This document shows positions 47,331 through 58,523 of a stretch of 64,000 bases of DNA, in pieces (position 1 is the first letter of the stretch; every line of letters begins with the position of its first letter). The position numbers and the translations under genes were made by a program. The notes under the pieces are model-generated. The model saw only the letters and a program-made list of their open reading frames with translations, did not search any database and had not been told where the DNA came from. This DNA is from Plasticicumulans lactativorans. Lineage in GTDB: Bacteria > Pseudomonadota > Gammaproteobacteria > Competibacterales > Competibacteraceae. The stretch lies in NCBI RefSeq assembly GCF_004341245.1, contig NZ_SLWY01000003.1, positions 1-64,000 on the forward strand, in the 5' to 3' direction.

Positions 47331-47663
47331 TCAGATCAACTCGACGCAGGACACCGCGGCATCCGCCAGTGCGGCCTCGATCTCGTGTCGTCGCTCGATC
47401 AGGCTTCGGGCGATGTGTTGTCGGGTACGGTTCCCCAGACGCAGCCAAACCACTTTCGGCGGCGCGCCCAGCAGAGCGGCCAGATCATTGAAGTCGGCAT
47501 CCTGGGTGACGATCACATACCCGTGCGCGCGGGCGTATTCCCATACCTCGCGGTCGCGCGCTCGCTCCAAGCCCACCAGCGCTACCTGCGTCGTGCCGGG
47601 GTAGTCGGGCTCGATCAGCGGAACGATGCGCCGCGACAGGTTTTCGTCCAGCAGCAACTTCAC
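47331..47663 (-). CDS. DUF5615 family PIN-like toxin
   Basis: A protein of 110 residues with the PIN-like acidic site LLLDENLSRRI near the N-terminus and VIVTQDADFNDLAALLGAPP in the middle, the pattern of DUF5615 predicted RNases. The GTG start overlaps the stop of the DUF433 gene (GTGA). The pair is a known type II toxin-antitoxin arrangement, which may stabilise the island. Confidence 0.85.
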   Translation of the reverse strand: MKLLLDENLSRRIVPLIEPDYPGTTQVALVGLERARDREVWEYARAHGYVIVTQDADFNDLAALLGAPPKVVWLRLGNRTRQHIARSLIERRHEIEAALADAAVSCVELI

Positions 47664-47887
47664 GCGGCCCGTACCGTTACCGTCGCATGTTCGCGCCCGG
47701 CGGCGAATGCCAGGCACGCGCGGATGTCCTCAAGCTCCAGTTCGGGGAAGTCGGCGACGATCTCCGCTGGTGTCATGTCATCGGCCAGCCAGCCGAGCAC
47801 GTCGGACACCGTGATGCGCAAGCCGCGCACGCAGGGTCGACCGCCGCGCTTGCCGGGTTCGATGGTGATGCGCTCGGAAGTACTCAT
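47660..47887 (-). CDS. DUF433 family antitoxin
   Basis: A protein of 75 residues with the DUF433 winged-helix pattern: ITIEPGKRGGRPCVRGLRIT, VSDVLGWLADDMTPAEIVAD, FPELELEDIRACLAFAAGRE. It is the usual antitoxin of DUF5615 toxins and probably binds its own promoter. It stands just upstream of and overlaps the toxin gene. Confidence 0.88.
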   Translation of the reverse strand: MSTSERITIEPGKRGGRPCVRGLRITVSDVLGWLADDMTPAEIVADFPELELEDIRACLAFAAGREHATVTVRAA

Positions 47888-47937
47888 ATCTAGAGGTTCC
47901 TATGCCAGGCACAGGCGGTCAGTTGAGGGCGAAGCCG

Positions 47938-49203
47938 CTAGGCAGCTCCACGCAGCGCCACGACGTTCGGCGTCAGTGCCTCGTCACCCGTGATTTCGAC
48001 GAGCCGTCGCCCCCAGGCGTCCAGCGCCGCGCGCTTCTCGCGATCGTAGCTGTGCTGATTGTAAGTGGCGGTGATCCTGTCCTGCGCATGTCCGACGACG
48101 CGCTCGGCGATCTCGTGCGGGATGCCGAGCACCGCCAGTCCGGTGCGCATCGTCCGGCGCAGGTCGTGCGGTGTCCAGGCGGGCATGCCCAAGGCTTCGA
48201 GTTTGCGCAGTACCGCGCGCGACAGACTGTGCCGATCCAGTGGCCGGTCTGCTTCCGGTTGCTCGACGCGCCGCTGTGGTGAGGGGAAGACATAGGCCGA
48301 CGTGCCGGCGAGGGCGCGCGCGTCTTCCAGCAGTCCGAGCGCCAGCGCTGACAGCGGCACGCGATGCGCCCGTCCGTTCTTGGTGCGGGCAGCGGGGAGC
48401 GTCCACACGTCGTCGTCGATCTCCCGCCACGCCAGCCCGGCGACTTCGCCGGGGCGCTGCCCGGTCGCCAGGATCAGTTTCAGCGCCAGCACTGTACCCC
48501 GATGAATGCCGCTGGTGTCTAGCCCACACCAGACCGCGCGCACTTCGGCGTCGTTCAGGGCGCGCTCGCGCGGCTCGCTCTTGCTGCGCTTGATGCCGGC
48601 CAGGGGGTTGGCGTCGAGGATGCCGGCCTCGCAGGCGTAGTTGAAGCAGCGCACCAAGATCGTGGTCAGCTTGTCGGCCGTGGCGGGCGATCCGGCATCG
48701 CGAATGTCGTTGAGCAGCAGCACGACTTCGCGGCGGGTGATTTCCTTCACCTTGCGCGGCCCGAGCGTCGACAGCGCGTTGCGCTCCACTAGCTTGCGCA
48801 TGTCGGCTCCCGTGCGCTTGGTCGACAACTCGCGCTCATCGTACTCGGCGAGCAGCGCGGCGAAGGTGGGGGCGCGCAGCTCGGCGAGCTTCGCCGCTTC
48901 CGCGGCGGCCTGCTCGGCCTTCACGGTGGCCATCGGGTCGATTCCGGCCTTGACCAGCTCGCGCAGGCGTAACGCCTCGGTGCGCGCTTCCTTCAGGGTC
49001 AGCCCCTCGCCCTGGTTGGTGCCGGTGCGCTGGTTCGCGGGCAGGTAGCGCCCGAGCGTGATTCGGCGGATGCGGCTATCGGCCGGCGAGCGATAGGAAA
49101 AGCGGAAGGTGGCCGTGCCCGAGGTGCCGACGCGCAGTGCCAAACCGTCGCGGTCCGGGTGTTCGCCAGGGGGGAGTTTGCGGATCGACACATCGGTGAG
49201 CAT
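47938..49203 (-). CDS. int: Tyrosine recombinase (island integrase)
   Basis: A protein of 421 residues of the P4-type integrase family. It has an N-terminal DUF4102 arm-binding domain (MLTDVSIRKLPPGEHPDRDG), a core-binding domain and a catalytic domain with R250 (TGQRPGEV), H346-x2-R349 (HDLRR), H372 (GHAQ) and the nucleophile Y381 (ATYNQHSY). All catalytic residues are present, so it may be active. The ATG at 49203 follows AAGGGG; an upstream start at 49281 is less typical. It lies 190 bp from the right att copy. Confidence 0.92.
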   Translation of the reverse strand: MLTDVSIRKLPPGEHPDRDGLALRVGTSGTATFRFSYRSPADSRIRRITLGRYLPANQRTGTNQGEGLTLKEARTEALRLRELVKAGIDPMATVKAEQAAAEAAKLAELRAPTFAALLAEYDERELSTKRTGADMRKLVERNALSTLGPRKVKEITRREVVLLLNDIRDAGSPATADKLTTILVRCFNYACEAGILDANPLAGIKRSKSEPRERALNDAEVRAVWCGLDTSGIHRGTVLALKLILATGQRPGEVAGLAWREIDDDVWTLPAARTKNGRAHRVPLSALALGLLEDARALAGTSAYVFPSPQRRVEQPEADRPLDRHSLSRAVLRKLEALGMPAWTPHDLRRTMRTGLAVLGIPHEIAERVVGHAQDRITATYNQHSYDREKRAALDAWGRRLVEITGDEALTPNVVALRGAA

Positions 49204-49309
49204 GCGGTAACCCCTTGCGGTTTCAGCCAGTCGGATTGCATCCGTGGGCAACAGAATGGGCAACAAATTTACCGGCTGCAAGGGTACTTCGGCGAAAGTG
49301 TACGAACAG

Positions 49310-49360
49310 TTGTTGTTTTAATATGTTGATTTTAAATTAACATTTATCGGTGCTTGATGT
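49310..49360. other. AT-rich segment between integrase and attR, possible arm sites
   Basis: A tract unusually rich in A and T for this genome includes TGTTGATTTTAAATTAACA (49324-49342), a partial dyad. It is well placed for integrase arm-binding or IHF sites and for the int promoter. Confidence 0.35.
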
Positions 49361-49391
49361 TCGTGAGTGGCCGGTAAAATCCGTTGCCCCG

Positions 49392-49463
49392 TCCTTCACA
49401 CGGAAGGGGTCGGTGGTTCGATCCCACCATCGCCCACCAGATAAAACAACGGCTTAGGCGGAA
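49392..49463 (+). repeat. attR: right copy of 72-bp direct repeat
   Basis: It is identical to 19036-19107 and contains the anticodon-to-CCA part of tRNA-Val but no 5' half, so it is not a functional tRNA. Confidence 0.92.
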
Positions 49464-49479
49464 GCGCCTGGGCCGTTTT
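49449..49479 (+). terminator. Terminator at the right island boundary
   Basis: ACGGCTTAGGCG (49449-49460) pairs with CGCCTGGGCCGT (49465-49476) around GAAG, then TTT. It is a slightly diverged copy of the terminator after tRNA-Val. Confidence 0.75.
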
Positions 49480-49928
49480 CATTTGTGCCGTTCTCGCGTG
49501 GCCGCTGGTGCGCTGCTCACCCTTTCGTGTACTGGGGCGGGTGCCTGCACGGCCATACCTGGCCGTGCCCAGCCGATGGCCTCGCGGCGCCCGAGTGCTT
49601 CGAAAAGGAGCGGCTGGCCGCGTGCACCGAAGGGGTTCGGGCACCTCGCCGGCACCCGCAACGGCGGGCTGGCCGGTGTGCCGCAGACCAAAGCCCTGCC
49701 GGGTGCACCGGCCCGGCGGTCAGGGGCGATCCCGATGCAAAATGCCGGGATGCGGGTTATGACGTGTGCCACGGCGGCGGCACGCGGTCGTCCGGCCCGC
49801 CCTGCCTCTGCGGGCACGACGCAGCGACGGCCTGATGAGCGCGCCCGGTGACGCGCTCCAGTCGGGGCGATGCGCCGCGCACACGCCGTGCCACCCTGCA
49901 GTCGAGCGACGCTGGAAGGAGGACTTCG
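49480..49928. other. Chromosomal stretch of about 450 bp, no supported gene
   Basis: GC-rich sequence between the island and the aldehyde dehydrogenase gene. Open frames here lack ribosome sites and family resemblance. Confidence 0.4.
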
Positions 49929-51428
<1,500 letters not shown>

Positions 51429-51565
51429 ACCCGTCCCCGCGCCCGCCGTGCCCGCGGCATCCCGCCGCTGCCATCGCCGCGACGGGTTGCGCCGAACGCA
51501 CGCCCACGCCACGCTGTGCAGCCCGGCGCCCGCTGCGCGCCGCTGCCGCGTCTTCGCCGCTGCCC

Positions 51566-52138
51566 ATGACCACGCTCTACCTGGCTTCCAAGTCCCCCCG
51601 CCGCCGCGAACTGCTCGACCAGATCGGCCTGCGCCACGCCACCGTGCACGCCGAGGTCGACGAGACGCCGCTCGCCGGCGAGGACGCGGCGGCCTACGTC
51701 GAGCGCCTGGCGCTCGCCAAGGCGCGCGCGGGGCTGGCCGGGCTCGGCGGACGCGGGCTCGTGCTCGGGGCCGACACGTCGGTGGTGGTCGACGCCGAAA
51801 TCCTCGGCAAGCCGACCGACCGCGAACACGCGCTGGCGATGCTGGCGCGGCTGTCGGGGCGCGACCACCGGGTGTATTCGGCGGTGGCGCTGGCGAGTGC
51901 CGAGCGCATCGAGGCGCGCGTGCAGGTGAGCCGGGTGTGGATGCGTCCGCTCGGCGCGGCGGAGTGCGAGGCCTACTGGACGAGCGGCGAGCCCGCCGAC
52001 AAGGCCGGTGGCTACGCGATCCAGGGGCGTGCGGCGGCCTTCATCGAGCGGCTCGATGGCAGCTACTCGGGGGTGATGGGGCTGCCGCTGTTCGAGACCT
52101 GTGAACTGCTGCGCGCCTTCGGGCGGGAGGTCCTGTGA
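51566..52138 (+). CDS. maf: Maf-like nucleoside triphosphate pyrophosphatase
   Basis: A protein of 190 residues with the Maf signature [17 protein letters not shown] near the N-terminus, then [15 protein letters not shown] and [20 protein letters not shown]. Maf proteins (YhdE type) hydrolyse dTTP, UTP and modified nucleotides to monophosphates. It stands in the conserved order maf-rng-yhdP-tldD, and its stop overlaps the rng GTG by a coupled GTGA. Confidence 0.93.
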   Translation: MTTLYLASKSPRRRELLDQIGLRHATVHAEVDETPLAGEDAAAYVERLALAKARAGLAGLGGRGLVLGADTSVVVDAEILGKPTDREHALAMLARLSGRDHRVYSAVALASAERIEARVQVSRVWMRPLGAAECEAYWTSGEPADKAGGYAIQGRAAAFIERLDGSYSGVMGLPLFETCELLRAFGREVL

Positions 52139-53673
52139 ACATGCATCGCGGCGTGGCGGCCGACGAGGCCGGGGGTGCCGGCGCCGAGGTGGTGCGCACC
52201 AGCGAGGAGATCCTGATGAACGTCACGCCGCGCGAGACGCGCGTGGCGGTGGTCGAGAACGGCGTGCTGCAGGAGCTCTACATCGAACGCACGCGCAAGC
52301 GCGGGCTGGTCGGCAACGTCTACAAGGGCCGCGTGGTGCGGGTGCTGCCGGGCATGGAGGCGGCGTTCGTCGACATCGGCCTGGAGCGCGCGGCCTTCCT
52401 GCACGTCAGCGACATCCAGGCGAGTGTCGTGGTCGACGGCGAGGCCGGCCCCGGCGAGCGCGGCGCGGTGGTGATCACCGACCTGGTGCGCGAGGGCCAG
52501 GAGCTGCTGGTGCAGGTGGTCAAGGACCCGCTCGGCACCAAGGGCGCGCGCCTGACGACGCACGTCACCATCCCCTCGCGCTACCTGGTCTACCTGCCGG
52601 GCACCGAGGCGGTGGGGGTGTCGGTGAAGATCGACGACGACACCGAGCGCGCGCGCCTGAAGGAGATCATCGGCGCGGCGCGCGCCGAGTTCGGCGGCGG
52701 CTACATCGTGCGCACCGCGGGGGAGGGGGTGGAGGCGCCGGCGCTGCGCGCCGACATGGCCTTCCTGCAGAAGCTGTGGGCGTCGATCCAGGAGCGCGCG
52801 CGCGAGACCCGCCCCGGCACCGTGATCCACGAGGACCTGCCGCTGGTGCTGCGGGTGCTGCGCGACTTCGTCGGCGGCAACGTCGAGAAGGTGCGGGTGG
52901 ATTCGCGCGAGACCCACGAGCGCCTGCTCACCTTCGCCGAGCGCTTCGTGCCGGAGATGCGCCCGCGCATCGAGCACTACCCGGGCGAGCGGCCGATCTT
53001 CGACCTCTACGGTATCGAGGACGAACTGCAGCGCGCGCTCGACAAGAAGGTGCAGCTGAAGAGCGGCGGCTACCTGATCATCGACCAGACCGAGGCGATG
53101 ACGACGATCGACGTCAACACCGGCGGCTACGTCGGCCACCGCAACCTCGAGGAGACCATCTTCAAGACCAACCTCGAGGCCGCCGGCGCGATCGCCCGCC
53201 AGCTGCGCCTGCGCAACCTCGGCGGCATCATCATCATCGACTTCATCGACATGTCGTCGGAGGAGCACAAGCAGGCGGTGTTCAAGACCCTGGAGCGCGC
53301 GCTGGAGCGTGACCACGCCAAGAACCACATCTGCGAGGTGTCGGCGCTCGGGCTGGTCGAGATGACGCGCAAGCGCACCCGCGAGAGCCTGGAGCACGTG
53401 CTCTGCGAGCCCTGCCCGCTGTGCAGCGGCCGCGGCACCATCAAGACCGCCGAGACGGTCTGCTACGAGATCTTCCGCGAGATCATCCGCGAGGCCCGCC
53501 AGTACGAGGAGGCGCGCCAGTTCCTGGTGCTCGCCGCCACCGAGGTGGTCGACCTGATGCTGGACGAGGAGTCCACCAGCGTCGCCGAGCTCGAGGCCTT
53601 CATCGGCACGCCGATCCGCTTCCAGGCCGAGGCGCAGTACACCCGCGAGCAGTACGACGTGGTGCTGATGTAG
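52135..53673 (+). CDS. rng: Ribonuclease G
   Basis: A protein of up to 512 residues that processes 16S rRNA 5' ends and turns over some mRNAs. The core begins [20 protein letters not shown], followed by an S1 domain ([20 protein letters not shown]), the RNase H-like catalytic part with metal-binding Asp in [10 protein letters not shown] and IIIDFIDM, and the zinc-link [11 protein letters not shown]. The start is GTG at 52135 or ATG at 52141; either gives a 25-residue leader compared with E. coli. Confidence 0.95.
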   Translation: MNMHRGVAADEAGGAGAEVVRTSEEILMNVTPRETRVAVVENGVLQELYIERTRKRGLVGNVYKGRVVRVLPGMEAAFVDIGLERAAFLHVSDIQASVVVDGEAGPGERGAVVITDLVREGQELLVQVVKDPLGTKGARLTTHVTIPSRYLVYLPGTEAVGVSVKIDDDTERARLKEIIGAARAEFGGGYIVRTAGEGVEAPALRADMAFLQKLWASIQERARETRPGTVIHEDLPLVLRVLRDFVGGNVEKVRVDSRETHERLLTFAERFVPEMRPRIEHYPGERPIFDLYGIEDELQRALDKKVQLKSGGYLIIDQTEAMTTIDVNTGGYVGHRNLEETIFKTNLEAAGAIARQLRLRNLGGIIIIDFIDMSSEEHKQAVFKTLERALERDHAKNHICEVSALGLVEMTRKRTRESLEHVLCEPCPLCSGRGTIKTAETVCYEIFREIIREARQYEEARQFLVLAATEVVDLMLDEESTSVAELEAFIGTPIRFQAEAQYTREQYDVVLM

Positions 53674-53698
53674 CACCGCGTCGCCGGCCGCCGCCGCG

Positions 53699-56600
53699 AT
53701 GAGCCTGCTGCGCGCCACCCTGCGCCACACCTGGCTGTGGAGCCACCGCCTCGGCGTGGCGCTGCTGCTCGCGCTCGCGCTCGCGGTGAGCGCGGCGCGG
53801 CTGTGGCTGCCGCACATCGACGCCTACCGCGGCGACCTCGAGGCCGGGCTGTCGCAGGCGCTCGGCGTGCGCGTCGGCGTCGATGCGCTCGCCGCCGACT
53901 GGCGCACCTGGGGGCCGGCGGTGCGGGTCACGGGGCTGCGCCTGTACGGCCCCGACGCCGGTGCCGCCATAGCCACCTTCAGCGACGCCGAGATCGGCTT
54001 CGATGCGCTCGCCTCGCTCTTCGCGCGCCAGCCGGTGGTGACGCGGCTGACGCTGCGCGGCGTGCACCTGCACCTGGACCGCGGCCCCGACGGGCGCATC
54101 CGCCTGCTGCCGAGCCGCGGCGGCGAGCCGCTGCCGCTCGCCGCCTTCGCCGGCTGGCTCGGCCACCTGCAGGCGCTCGACATCAGCGACGGGCGCATGA
54201 CGCTCGCCGAGCCCACCGCGCCGGGCGGGCAGCTCGACTTCGACGGCCTGCGCCTGAGCCTGCGCCGCGACGGCGAGCGCGCCCGCATCGCCTTCGCCGC
54301 GGCGCGGGTGCCGTCCGGCGCCGCCGGGCTGCGCGCGGTGATCGGCATCGACAGCCGCGGCGCGCGCTACGCCGACTGGGCCGGCACGCTCTACCTGCAC
54401 GCCACCGACATCGAGCTCGCCGCGCTGCCGCTGCCGCCGACGGCGCGGCCGCAGGGCGGGCGAGGCGACGTCGAGCTGTGGGGCGACTGGCGCGGGCTCG
54501 CCTTCGAGCGCCTGCTCGGGCGCGTGTCGGCGCGCGACCTGGTGCCGCCGGCGGGGGTGCTGCCCGCGGCGCTCGACGCGCGCCTGGCGCCGTGGCTCGC
54601 CGCCGGGCTCGCGCTCGACTTCGACTGGGGCCGCGACGCCGAGCGCTGGAGCGCGGCCGGCGTCGCCACGCTGCACGATGCACAGGGCGTGGTGCGCGAC
54701 ACCTTCCGCGGCGAGCTCGCCTTCGACGGCCACGACTACACCGTGGCGCTGCACGAGCCGCCGCTGCCGGCGCTGCTCGCCGCCGCCCAGGCCGAGCCGG
54801 CGCTGGCCGCGCCGCTCGCCCGCTTCGCGCCGGGCGGGCGCATCGACGAGCTGGCGCTGCGCTTCGACCCGGAGCGACCGCGGAACTTCGCGCTCGCCGC
54901 GCGGCTGGATGCGCTCGGCTGGCAGCCCGCCGACGGCGTGCCCGGCCTGCAGCGGCTGAGCGGCGAGCTGCGCGCCACCGGCGGCGGCGGCGAGCTGGTC
55001 TTCGACAGCCCCGGGCTGCGCTTCGACGCCCCCGCGGTGTTCCGCGCGCCGCTCGACTTCACGCACGCGCGCGGGCGGGTGCACTGGGCGGCGCAGGGCG
55101 ACGACGGCTGGCTGGTCAGCATCGACGAGGCCCGCGTCGACAACCCGACGCTCAGCGCGCGCGTCGGCGGCACGCTCGCACTGGTGCCGGGGGTGACGCC
55201 GTACGCCGACCTGCACGCCGAGGTCGAGCGCGTCGCCGTCGCCGCGACGCGGCTGTACCTGCCGACCGCGGTGATCCCGCCGGACGGCGTCGCCTGGCTC
55301 GACCGCGCGCTGATCGGCGGCGAGGGCCGCGGCGGCCGCGCGCTGCTGCGCGGCCCGCTCGCCGCCTTCCCATTCCGCGACGGCAGCGGCGAGTTCGACG
55401 CCCGCCTGCAGGTGCAGGACGGCCTGCTCGACTTCGCCCCCGGCTGGCCGCGCCTCGAAGGGCTCGCTGCCGACGTGCACTTCCACAACCAGGGGCTCGA
55501 CATCGAGACCGCCGCCGCCCGCCTGTGGGAGGTGCCGGTCGGGCGCCTGCACACGCGCATCGCCGACCTGGAGGACGCCGTGGTCGAGGTCGCCGGCAGC
55601 CTGCGTGCCGACGGCGCGCCGCTGACCCGGCTGCTGCGCGAATCCCCGCTCGCCGAGCGCATGGGCGGGCTCGCCGATACGGTCGAGCTGCGCGGGCCGC
55701 ACCGCCTCGACCTGACGCTGGAGATCCCCACCGACGAGCGCCCGGCGAGCGGCCGCGGCACGCTGCACTTCGAGGACGCCGCGCTCGCGATCGCCGACTG
55801 GGACGTGGCGCTGACCGGGCTGCGCGGCGCGCTGGCCTTCTCCGAGGCTGGGCTGCGCGGCGAGGACATCGCGCTCGCACTGGAGGGCGAACCGATGCGC
55901 CTCGACGTCGGCCCGGTGACGGTGCGCGGGCGCACCGAGACGCAGTTCCGCATCCGCGGCCGCTTCGGCCCCGGGACCCTGCTCGGCCGCGCCAACGCCG
56001 AGGCGCTGCTCGGCAGCGGGCGCGGCGCGCTGGTGCAGGGAGCGGCCGAGGGCACGCTGGTCTGCGCGGTGCCGGCCGACGCGGGCGGGCCGAACGTCTA
56101 CAGCCTGCTGTTCGAGAGCGCGCTGGAGGGGGTGAACGTGCGCCTGCCGGCGCCGCTCGCCAAGGCCGCCGGCGAGAAGCGCGCCGCGCAGCTGCGCATC
56201 GATGTCGGCCGCAACGGGCGCAGCCGGCTCGCCGCGAGCTACGGCACCGACGTGCGCGCGCTGCTCGAACTGCTCGACTTCCCGCGCCGCCCGCGCATCG
56301 AGCGCGGCGACCTGCGCTTCGGCGCCGGCGAGGCGCAACTGCCGCCGACGCCCGGCATCCGCATCACCGCCGACGTGCCGCGCTTCGAGTTCGACGCGGG
56401 GGGCGGCGGCGAGCTGCCCGAGTACCCGGCGTGGCTGTCGCGGGTCGAGGCCCACGTCGGCGAGCTCGAACTCGCCGGCCACACCTTCAACGACGTGCGG
56501 GTGGTCGCCACCGGCGCACGCGACGGCCTCAAGCTCGCGCTCGACAGCGCCGCGCTGCGCGGCGAGCTCACGCTGCCGCGGCTGCCCGCCGCCGAGCGGC

Positions 56601-57559
56601 CGGTGCAGGTGCGGCTGCAGCGGCTCAACCTGCACGCGCCGGCGGAGGAGGCGGAGGAGGCCGCCGAGCCCGCCCCCGCCGCGCCCGCCGCCACCGACCC
56701 GCGCAGCCTGCCGCCGCTGCGCGTCGCGATCGACGACCTGCGCCTCGACGGCCGCGTGCTCGGCCGCTTCGACCTCGCCAGCGCGCCGCTGCCCGACGGC
56801 CTCGCGCTGACCCAGCTCGAACTGCACGCCGCCGGCCACGACTTCAGCGGGCACGCCGAGTGGCGGCGCACGGCGCAGGGGCCGCGCTCGACGCTGACGC
56901 TGAAGGGTTCGAGCGCGGCGATCGGCAAGACGCTCGAAGCCTTCGGCTACGTCGCCGGCATCGAGCGCGGCGCCACCGAGTTCGACGCCGAGCTGGGCTG
57001 GGCCGCGGACCTGCCCGACATCAGCCTGGCCGGCGCCGAGGGGGCGCTGCACTTCACCACCGGCGAGGGCCAGCTGCTGGAGGTCGACCCCGGCATGGGG
57101 CGCTTCCTCGGCCTGTTCAGCCTCGGCGCGGTGGCGCGGCGGCTGACGCTCGACTTCCGCGACTTCTTCGGCCAGGGCTTCGCCTTCGACCGCATCGAGG
57201 GGCGGGTGCGCTTCGCCGGCGGCCTCGCCCACACCGAGCGGCTGACGCTCGAAGGCCCGGCGGCGAAGATCGAGCTGTCGGGCGAGGTCGATCTGCGCCG
57301 GCGCGAGTACGATCAGGTGGTGACGGTGACGCCGCGCGTCGGCGTGGCGCTGCCGATCGCCGGCGCGATCGCCGCCGGCCCGGTCGGCGCGGCGGCCGGC
57401 GCGGTGCTGGAGCGCCTGCTGCGCCCCGGCATCGACCGCCTGGCGCGCTACCGCTACGAGGTGCACGGGCCCTGGCAGTCGCCGGAGATCGAGCGCACCG
57501 AGGACACCACGCCGGCCGAGCCCACGCCCGAGCCGTCGGAATCGCGCCGCGGCGGCTGA
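53699..57559 (+). CDS. yhdP: YhdP family AsmA-like phospholipid transport protein
   Basis: A protein of 1286 residues. One N-terminal membrane segment (LGVALLLALALAVSAARLWL) anchors a very long periplasmic part of the AsmA/DUF3971 type, which forms a beta-groove bridging inner and outer membranes. The C-terminal AsmA-like region includes RFLGLFSLGAVARRLTLDFR and RLARYRYEVHGPWQSPEIER. YhdP and its relatives move phospholipids to the outer membrane. The length is normal for the family. It stands 25 bp after rng, in conserved order. Confidence 0.94.
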   Translation: MSLLRATLRHTWLWSHRLGVALLLALALAVSAARLWLPHIDAYRGDLEAGLSQALGVRVGVDALAADWRTWGPAVRVTGLRLYGPDAGAAIATFSDAEIGFDALASLFARQPVVTRLTLRGVHLHLDRGPDGRIRLLPSRGGEPLPLAAFAGWLGHLQALDISDGRMTLAEPTAPGGQLDFDGLRLSLRRDGERARIAFAAARVPSGAAGLRAVIGIDSRGARYADWAGTLYLHATDIELAALPLPPTARPQGGRGDVELWGDWRGLAFERLLGRVSARDLVPPAGVLPAALDARLAPWLAAGLALDFDWGRDAERWSAAGVATLHDAQGVVRDTFRGELAFDGHDYTVALHEPPLPALLAAAQAEPALAAPLARFAPGGRIDELALRFDPERPRNFALAARLDALGWQPADGVPGLQRLSGELRATGGGGELVFDSPGLRFDAPAVFRAPLDFTHARGRVHWAAQGDDGWLVSIDEARVDNPTLSARVGGTLALVPGVTPYADLHAEVERVAVAATRLYLPTAVIPPDGVAWLDRALIGGEGRGGRALLRGPLAAFPFRDGSGEFDARLQVQDGLLDFAPGWPRLEGLAADVHFHNQGLDIETAAARLWEVPVGRLHTRIADLEDAVVEVAGSLRADGAPLTRLLRESPLAERMGGLADTVELRGPHRLDLTLEIPTDERPASGRGTLHFEDAALAIADWDVALTGLRGALAFSEAGLRGEDIALALEGEPMRLDVGPVTVRGRTETQFRIRGRFGPGTLLGRANAEALLGSGRGALVQGAAEGTLVCAVPADAGGPNVYSLLFESALEGVNVRLPAPLAKAAGEKRAAQLRIDVGRNGRSRLAASYGTDVRALLELLDFPRRPRIERGDLRFGAGEAQLPPTPGIRITADVPRFEFDAGGGGELPEYPAWLSRVEAHVGELELAGHTFNDVRVVATGARDGLKLALDSAALRGELTLPRLPAAERPVQVRLQRLNLHAPAEEAEEAAEPAPAAPAATDPRSLPPLRVAIDDLRLDGRVLGRFDLASAPLPDGLALTQLELHAAGHDFSGHAEWRRTAQGPRSTLTLKGSSAAIGKTLEAFGYVAGIERGATEFDAELGWAADLPDISLAGAEGALHFTTGEGQLLEVDPGMGRFLGLFSLGAVARRLTLDFRDFFGQGFAFDRIEGRVRFAGGLAHTERLTLEGPAAKIELSGEVDLRRREYDQVVTVTPRVGVALPIAGAIAAGPVGAAAGAVLERLLRPGIDRLARYRYEVHGPWQSPEIERTEDTTPAEPTPEPSESRRGG

Positions 57560-57584
57560 GCGCCGTACCCACCGGAGCACCGGC

Positions 57585-58499
57585 ATGGACTACCAGGACC
57601 TGCTCGACGTCGTGCACCAGGAGGTGCGGCCGCACATCGGCAAGGGCCGCGTCGCCGACTACATCCCGGCGCTCGCGCGGGTGCCGGCGGAGCGCTTCGG
57701 CCTGTGCCTGCACCTGCTCGACGGGCGCGAGTACGGCGTCGGCGACGTCGACGAAGCGTTCTCGATCCAGAGCGTGTCGAAGGTGTTCGCGCTGGTGCTG
57801 GCGCTCGGCGCGCTCGGCGAGCAGATCTGGCAGCGGGTGGGGCGGGAGCCGTCCGGCAACCCCTTCAATTCGCTGGTGCAGCTCGAATACGAGCACGGCA
57901 TCCCGCGCAACCCCTTCATCAACGCCGGCGCGCTGGTGATCACCGACTGGCTGCTCGGCCTGCACGCCGACCCCTCGGCGGAGCTGGTGGCGTGGCTGCG
58001 CCGCGAGAGCGCGAGCGCGCGGGTGGCGATCGACGCCGAGGTCGCGGCGTCGGAGCGCGCGCACGGCGACCGCAACGCCGCGCTCGCGCACTTCATGAAG
58101 AGCTGCGGCAACCTGCAGGCGCCGGTCGAGCGCGTGCTGCAGACCTACTTCGACCACTGCGCGATCCGCATGAGCTGCCGTGAGCTCGCCCGCGCCGGCG
58201 CACTGCTCGCCAACCACGGCCGCTCGCCGATCACCGGCGAGTCGTGGCTGACGCGCAGCCAGGCGAAGCAGATCGCCGCGCTGATGCTGACCTGCGGCAC
58301 CTACGACGCCGCCGGCGACTTCGCCTTCCGCGTCGGCCTGCCCGGCAAGAGCGGTGTCGGCGGCGGCATCCTCGCGGTGATCCCGCAGCGGATGAGCCTG
58401 TGCGTGTGGAGCCCGGGGCTCGATCCGCGCGGCAACTCGCTCGCCGGGGTCGAGGCGCTGGAGCGCTTCACCACGCTGAGCGGCATCTCGATCTTCTGA
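57585..58499 (+). CDS. glsA: Glutaminase (serine-dependent)
   Basis: A protein of 304 residues that hydrolyses glutamine to glutamate and ammonia. The beta-lactamase-like SxxK motif S63-V-S-K66 is in FSIQSVSKVFALVL. Other family parts are EPSGNPFNSLVQLEYEHGIP, RNPFINAGALV and GDFAFRVGLPGKSGVGGGI. The length is typical. It sits 25 bp after yhdP inside an otherwise conserved gene order, so it is probably an added member of this operon. Confidence 0.95.
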   Translation: MDYQDLLDVVHQEVRPHIGKGRVADYIPALARVPAERFGLCLHLLDGREYGVGDVDEAFSIQSVSKVFALVLALGALGEQIWQRVGREPSGNPFNSLVQLEYEHGIPRNPFINAGALVITDWLLGLHADPSAELVAWLRRESASARVAIDAEVAASERAHGDRNAALAHFMKSCGNLQAPVERVLQTYFDHCAIRMSCRELARAGALLANHGRSPITGESWLTRSQAKQIAALMLTCGTYDAAGDFAFRVGLPGKSGVGGGILAVIPQRMSLCVWSPGLDPRGNSLAGVEALERFTTLSGISIF

Positions 58500-58523
58500 A
58501 CCGACCCTGCCGAGGAACCCCCG

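Larger units (their letters stand above)
19036..49463. mobile_element. Integrated genomic island with BREX defence operon
   Basis: A perfect 72-bp direct repeat (19036-19107 and 49392-49463) flanks about 30.4 kb. The left copy is the 3' part of tRNA-Val plus downstream DNA. A tyrosine integrase lies at the right end, and an AlpA regulator, CHC2 primase-type zinc finger and DUF3987 protein form a satellite-like replication block. The rest is defence cargo and decayed genes. No structural phage genes are present. Confidence 0.9.

Noticed and set aside
49392-49463. Second tRNA-Val gene at the right boundary
   Set aside because: The 5' half (acceptor strand and D arm) is missing, so it cannot fold into a tRNA.
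53600-57586. Antisense frame of more than 1300 codons across yhdP
   Set aside because: It is a composition shadow; the sense strand encodes a full YhdP with motifs in order.
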